From Acidimicrobiia bacterium (GTDB lineage Bacteria; Actinomycetota; Acidimicrobiia; IMCC26256; JAMXLJ01), in contig JAMXLJ010000011.1 in the NCBI GenBank assembly GCA_024281095.1, forward strand, positions 1 to 64,000: a stretch of 64,000 nucleotides of DNA. The letters run 5' to 3'. The notes beneath the pieces were generated by a model. The model ran no database searches, was not told the DNA's origin, and saw nothing but the letters and a program-made list of their open reading frames with translations. The first letter of the stretch is position 1; each line of letters starts with the position of its first letter. Position numbers and translations under genes: made by a program. Positions 60,847-64,000 of this stretch are shown piece by piece.

Positions 60847-61601
60847 ACGTACTCCCCGAGGTACGCCTTGCGGACGGTGGCGTCGCCGAGTACCTCGGCG
60901 GTGGTGCCCGACGCGATCAACGTACCGAAATCGAGCACGTACAGGCGGGACACGAACGATTGCACCATCTCGACGTCGTGCTCGACGAGCAGGATGGCCG
61001 TGCCCCGCTCACGCTGCACCGACTGCAGCGTCGTGACGAGCTCCTCGGTCTCGACGCGGTCCAGCCCGGACGACGGCTCGTCGAGCAGCAACAGCTTCGG
61101 CTCCGTCATCAACGCGCGCCCCACCTCGACCAGGCGGCCGCGGCCGAGCCCGCACGACTCGATGGGACGGTTCGCGTAGTCGAGCAGCCCCAGGAGCTCG
61201 AGGGTCGCGTCCGCCTTCTCGATCTCCTCGGTGGTGGCCCGGCTGAGGTTGAGCATGTCCTTCCACAACGAGGCGGTCCCCCGATGCGCCCGCTCGGCGA
61301 CGAGCAGGTGGTCGCGCACGGTCATGCCCGAGAACAGCTCGATGCGCTGGAACGTGCGACCGAACCCGAGTCGGGCCCGCTTGTAGACGGGCATACGGGT
61401 GATGTTGCGGCCGTCGAAGACGACCCGGCCACCGTCGGGGCGCAACAGGCCCAGCAGACAGTTGAAGAACGTCGTCTTGCCCGCGCCGTTCGGCCCGATG
61501 AGGCCGACGGGCTCGCCCGCCTCGACGTCGAGCGACACGTCGTCGAGCGCGGTGATGCCCGCGAAGCGTTTGGAGATGTCGCGTGCTTCGAGCAGTGCCA
61601 T
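60843..61601 (-). CDS. livG: ABC transporter ATPase LivG
   Basis: A 252-residue ATPase of the LivG class. Walker [43 protein letters not shown], the signature region LGRGRLVEVGRALM (an unusual LGRG where LSGGQ is usual), DEPSSGLDRVET and LVEHDVEMVQS. Its start overlaps the end of the permease fusion by one base (TGATG). Confidence 0.92.
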   Translation of the reverse strand: MALLEARDISKRFAGITALDDVSLDVEAGEPVGLIGPNGAGKTTFFNCLLGLLRPDGGRVVFDGRNITRMPVYKRARLGFGRTFQRIELFSGMTVRDHLLVAERAHRGTASLWKDMLNLSRATTEEIEKADATLELLGLLDYANRPIESCGLGRGRLVEVGRALMTEPKLLLLDEPSSGLDRVETEELVTTLQSVQRERGTAILLVEHDVEMVQSFVSRLYVLDFGTLIASGTTAEVLGDATVRKAYLGEYV

Positions 61602-63625
61602 CAGTCAGCCCCCACCCGTTCGGAGCTCGGCTGTGCCGGCGTCGGCGCGACCGCACCGGCCTCGTCAGCCCCCGCCGGCTCGGCCGGGGCGCCTCTGCGC
61701 TTCATGCGGTCGAGGTGTCGTTGCACGAACGCGAGCGACTGGCGTTTCTGGAACTCGAGGATGCCTTCGGGGTGCTTCGCGTATGTCATCGCGCCAAGAC
61801 CGAAGAGGATCGGCTGCCAGCTCTGGTTGATCCCGATCCGTTTGAGGATCTCGTCGACGACGTAGAAGGCGACGCCGGCCTGGACCGCTCCTTCCACCGT
61901 GCGCGAGCCCAGCGTGACCACGAGGACGACCCAGAACAGGCCGAGGAACGAGTTGTAGTCGGCCGGCTGCGCGATGCCCGTCTGCGTCGCGAGCAGACCG
62001 CCACCGAGGCCGGCGATCCCGGCCGAGAGCGAGAACGCGATGATGCGGGCCCGGGTCGGGTTGACGCCGATGGCCTGGGCTGCGGTCTCGCTGCCCCGCA
62101 ACGCGTCCAGATACCGGCCGATCGTGCCGCCGCGCACGAAGATCACCAGCACGCTCACGACGGCGAGGATCGCAATGCAGAGGAAGAAGAACGACTTGTT
62201 GTTGGCGAAGTCGATCCCGGCGAACTTGGGGCGAGGCACCTTGATCGGGTTCGCGCCGCCGCCGACCCAGTCGAGCGGCACGAGCACGCTCTCGAACATC
62301 AACGCGAACGCGAACGTCGCGAGCGCGAGGTAGATGCCCCCGAGGCGCAGCACCGGGATCGCCAACAACGCGCCGACCACCGCGGCCATCGCCGCGCCGG
62401 CGAGGATCGTGATCATGACCGAGACGTGGTAGTTGCTCACGAGCTGCGCGGTGGTGAACGCGCCGATCGCGGCGAAGGTCGCCTGGCACAGCGAGATCTG
62501 CCCGGCCATCCCCGTGATCACGACGATGGAGAGGAAGATCGTGCTGAGGATCACGGCTTCCGTTCCGAGCAGGAGCCAGTAGTTCGAGCTCAGCACGAAG
62601 GGGATCGCGATCGCGAGGACGATCAAGGCGAAGATCCGCGTGGCCCACGTGAGCCCGCGGGAACGCTCGAGCGCCGCGAGTCCGGGCGGCGGGGGGTCCA
62701 CGCCGGCGAGTGGGTCGGTGACCTCGCGGCGGTTGCGCAGCGACGGCCAGAAGATCAACAGCAGGAACAGCGCGACGAACGGCAGCGAGGGCCGCAGACC
62801 CTGTGCCAGCACGCTCGCCGGCGGCAGATACCCACCCAGCAAGCCCTGCGCGACGCCGAGCAGGATCCCACCGAGGAGCGTCAGTGGGATGCTCGTCAGG
62901 CCGCCGAACGCGGCGGCCGCGATCGCGGCGACGATGAGCACGGTGAAGTTGGTCGCGCTCACCTGCGCGAACAACGGCGCGAGCAGCACACCGGCCAGAC
63001 CCGCCACGAGGCTCGACAGCATCCACGCGATCGTCCCGACCCGCCCTGCGTTGATGCCGCTCAGCTCGGTCATGCGCGCGCTCTCGACGACCGCCCGCAT
63101 GCGCAGGCCGATGTCGGAGAACCGGAACAACGCGGTCAGACCGATGACGACGACCGCGGTGGCGATCAGCGTCGCGACCTGATCGCCGTTCAGCGCGTAA
63201 TCGCCGAAGTGGTACACCGCGAAGTTGCTGCCCTGTGACGAGGGCCAGATGCCCTCGACGCCGAAGCTCGGGCTCTGTCCGAACCACAGGTTCACCAACT
63301 GCGGTATCGCGACGAGAAGGCCGAGCGCGGCGACCAGCCGCGCCACGTGTGGCGCAGTGCGCATGAACCGGAAGATCAACCGGTCGAGCACCAGGCCGAC
63401 GAGCGGGCCGAACACGAGGACCGCGAGTACGAAGGCCGGGATGATGGGCCACTTGTGGCGCACGTGCGTGTCGTAATAGACGGCCGCGGACACGTATGCC
63501 TGAGCGCCGAACGCCAGGTTGAACACGCCCGATGTCTTGTACGTGAGCACGAGGCCGATAGCGACCAGCGCGAACACGCAGCCGAACGGGATACCCCGGA
63601 GGACGTAGGTGATGAGATCGGTCAC
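61601..63625 (-). CDS. Fused LivH-LivM permease
   Basis: A 674-residue fusion of the two branched-chain-type permeases. Residues 1-300 are LivH (GLVLTYKTSGVFNLAFGAQAYVSAAVYY, RFSDIGLRMRAVVESARMTELSGIN). After a proline-rich loop (GVDPPPPGLAALERSR), residues about 320-640 are LivM (AGQISLCQATFAAIGAFTTAQLV, ALRGSETAAQAIGVNPTRARI). It makes the whole membrane channel in one chain. The hydrophilic Ala/Pro/Glu tail of ~45 residues is extra. It follows the binding-protein gene after 31 bases. Confidence 0.9.
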   Translation of the reverse strand: MTDLITYVLRGIPFGCVFALVAIGLVLTYKTSGVFNLAFGAQAYVSAAVYYDTHVRHKWPIIPAFVLAVLVFGPLVGLVLDRLIFRFMRTAPHVARLVAALGLLVAIPQLVNLWFGQSPSFGVEGIWPSSQGSNFAVYHFGDYALNGDQVATLIATAVVVIGLTALFRFSDIGLRMRAVVESARMTELSGINAGRVGTIAWMLSSLVAGLAGVLLAPLFAQVSATNFTVLIVAAIAAAAFGGLTSIPLTLLGGILLGVAQGLLGGYLPPASVLAQGLRPSLPFVALFLLLIFWPSLRNRREVTDPLAGVDPPPPGLAALERSRGLTWATRIFALIVLAIAIPFVLSSNYWLLLGTEAVILSTIFLSIVVITGMAGQISLCQATFAAIGAFTTAQLVSNYHVSVMITILAGAAMAAVVGALLAIPVLRLGGIYLALATFAFALMFESVLVPLDWVGGGANPIKVPRPKFAGIDFANNKSFFFLCIAILAVVSVLVIFVRGGTIGRYLDALRGSETAAQAIGVNPTRARIIAFSLSAGIAGLGGGLLATQTGIAQPADYNSFLGLFWVVLVVTLGSRTVEGAVQAGVAFYVVDEILKRIGINQSWQPILFGLGAMTYAKHPEGILEFQKRQSLAFVQRHLDRMKRRGAPAEPAGADEAGAVAPTPAQPSSERVGAD

Positions 63626-63656
63626 TCGCCGCCCCTACTTCTGTCGGGTTCGGTCG

Positions 63657-64000
63657 TCACTGCCTCGCGTACGGTTTGGAGCCCTCGACGGTCGCCGGTG
63701 TGCCGTCCCAGCAGACGAACGGCTTGCCCGGTGCCGCCCATTGCACGACGAACTTGCCGGCCTTGACCATCGTGAAGACGCCGCACGACCGGGGGTAGTG
63801 CAGGTCTGTGTGCTGCTTGGTCCAGTCGATCGGAGCCAGCATGCCGCCGGCGTCGTACGACGTTTCCCGGTTGAGGCCGTCGATCACCTTCTGACGGGTG
63901 AAGTTGGGCCCGGCGGCCCGCAGGCCGGTCACGAACATGTCGGCGTTCGTCCATCCGATCGAGGCGTTCTCGGTCTTCGTGTACCCCGCCTTGTCCATCC
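63657..64000 (-). CDS. ABC transporter substrate-binding protein, C-terminal part
   Basis: The last 114 codons of a Leu/Ile/Val-binding-protein-type (type I periplasmic) receptor. SIGWTNADMFVTGLRAAGPNFTRQKVIDGLNRE is typical of the C-terminal lobe; WDGTPATVEGSKPYARQ ends it. The frame is open at the right edge, so the signal peptide and most of the protein lie outside. It is the first visible gene of the liv operon and would deliver substrate to the permease fusion. Confidence 0.8.
   Translation of the reverse strand, partial: MDKAGYTKTENASIGWTNADMFVTGLRAAGPNFTRQKVIDGLNRETSYDAGGMLAPIDWTKQHTDLHYPRSCGVFTMVKAGKFVVQWAAPGKPFVCWDGTPATVEGSKPYARQ

Overview
The window is high-GC DNA (roughly 70 % G+C by eye) with dense genes, many GTG starts, GGAGG-type ribosome sites and ATGA/GTGA stop-start overlaps. 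F420-type oxidoreductases, a DUF3097 protein, a mycobacterial-style ECF transporter fusion, HelD and sigma-R-like promoters point to an actinobacterium. An Acidimicrobiia-like lineage is my inference; there is no rRNA or other decisive marker. I see no tRNA, rRNA, CRISPR array or complete insertion sequence. Both edges cut genes.

Layout. 1-2.1 kb: the end of a C39-like hypothetical protein and a glycine-rich membrane protein. 2.2-5.1 kb (minus): a GlcD-type flavoprotein and a thiamine-diphosphate enzyme. 5.2-7.7 kb: cytochrome bd oxidase, cydA-cydB. 7.8-12.8 kb: an acyl-CoA-dehydrogenase-like protein, then a coupled TetR/DUF1330/sulfatase operon, a rhodanese and small enzymes. 12.9-16.7 kb: small genes, a methyltransferase, and a proline-rich surface protein with an LPFTG sorting signal. 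16.8-22.6 kb: pirin, a DMT transporter, an acyl-CoA synthetase, and three minus-strand catabolic genes. 22.7-27.1 kb (minus): a Na+/H+ antiporter operon in the order of the Mbh antiporter module, without a large MrpA N-terminal subunit. 27.2-34 kb: msrA, a secreted Lon-like protease, DUF3097, amidase, PIG-L deacetylase and a zinc alcohol dehydrogenase. 34.1-36.1 kb: an Ada-AlkA fusion plus Ogt (alkylation repair). 36.1-48.3 kb: EttA, an NYN protein, a RuvC-less TnpB-like protein, a histidine phosphatase, HelD, oligoendopeptidase F, an SDR, a SnoaL-like protein and an ECF transporter. 48.3-57.5 kb: PilZ, a DUF885 peptidase, fumarase, an MMPL exporter, and an F420/alpha-beta-hydrolase cluster. 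57.7-64 kb: Lon protease and a branched-chain-type ABC transporter whose binding protein runs off the right edge.

Non-coding structure. (1) A ~65-bp repeat occurs twice, just before cydB and just before the histidine phosphatase gene. Each copy ends in a Shine-Dalgarno plus ATGAGCA start and folds into two hairpins; every base difference between the copies preserves pairing. It resembles mycobacterial MIRU elements in behaviour. (2) Two families of palindromes with conserved outer arms and variable centres sit at gene 3' ends. (3) GGGAAY-N18-GTT promoters precede both msrA and lon, as expected for a disulfide-stress (sigma-R/SigH) regulon.
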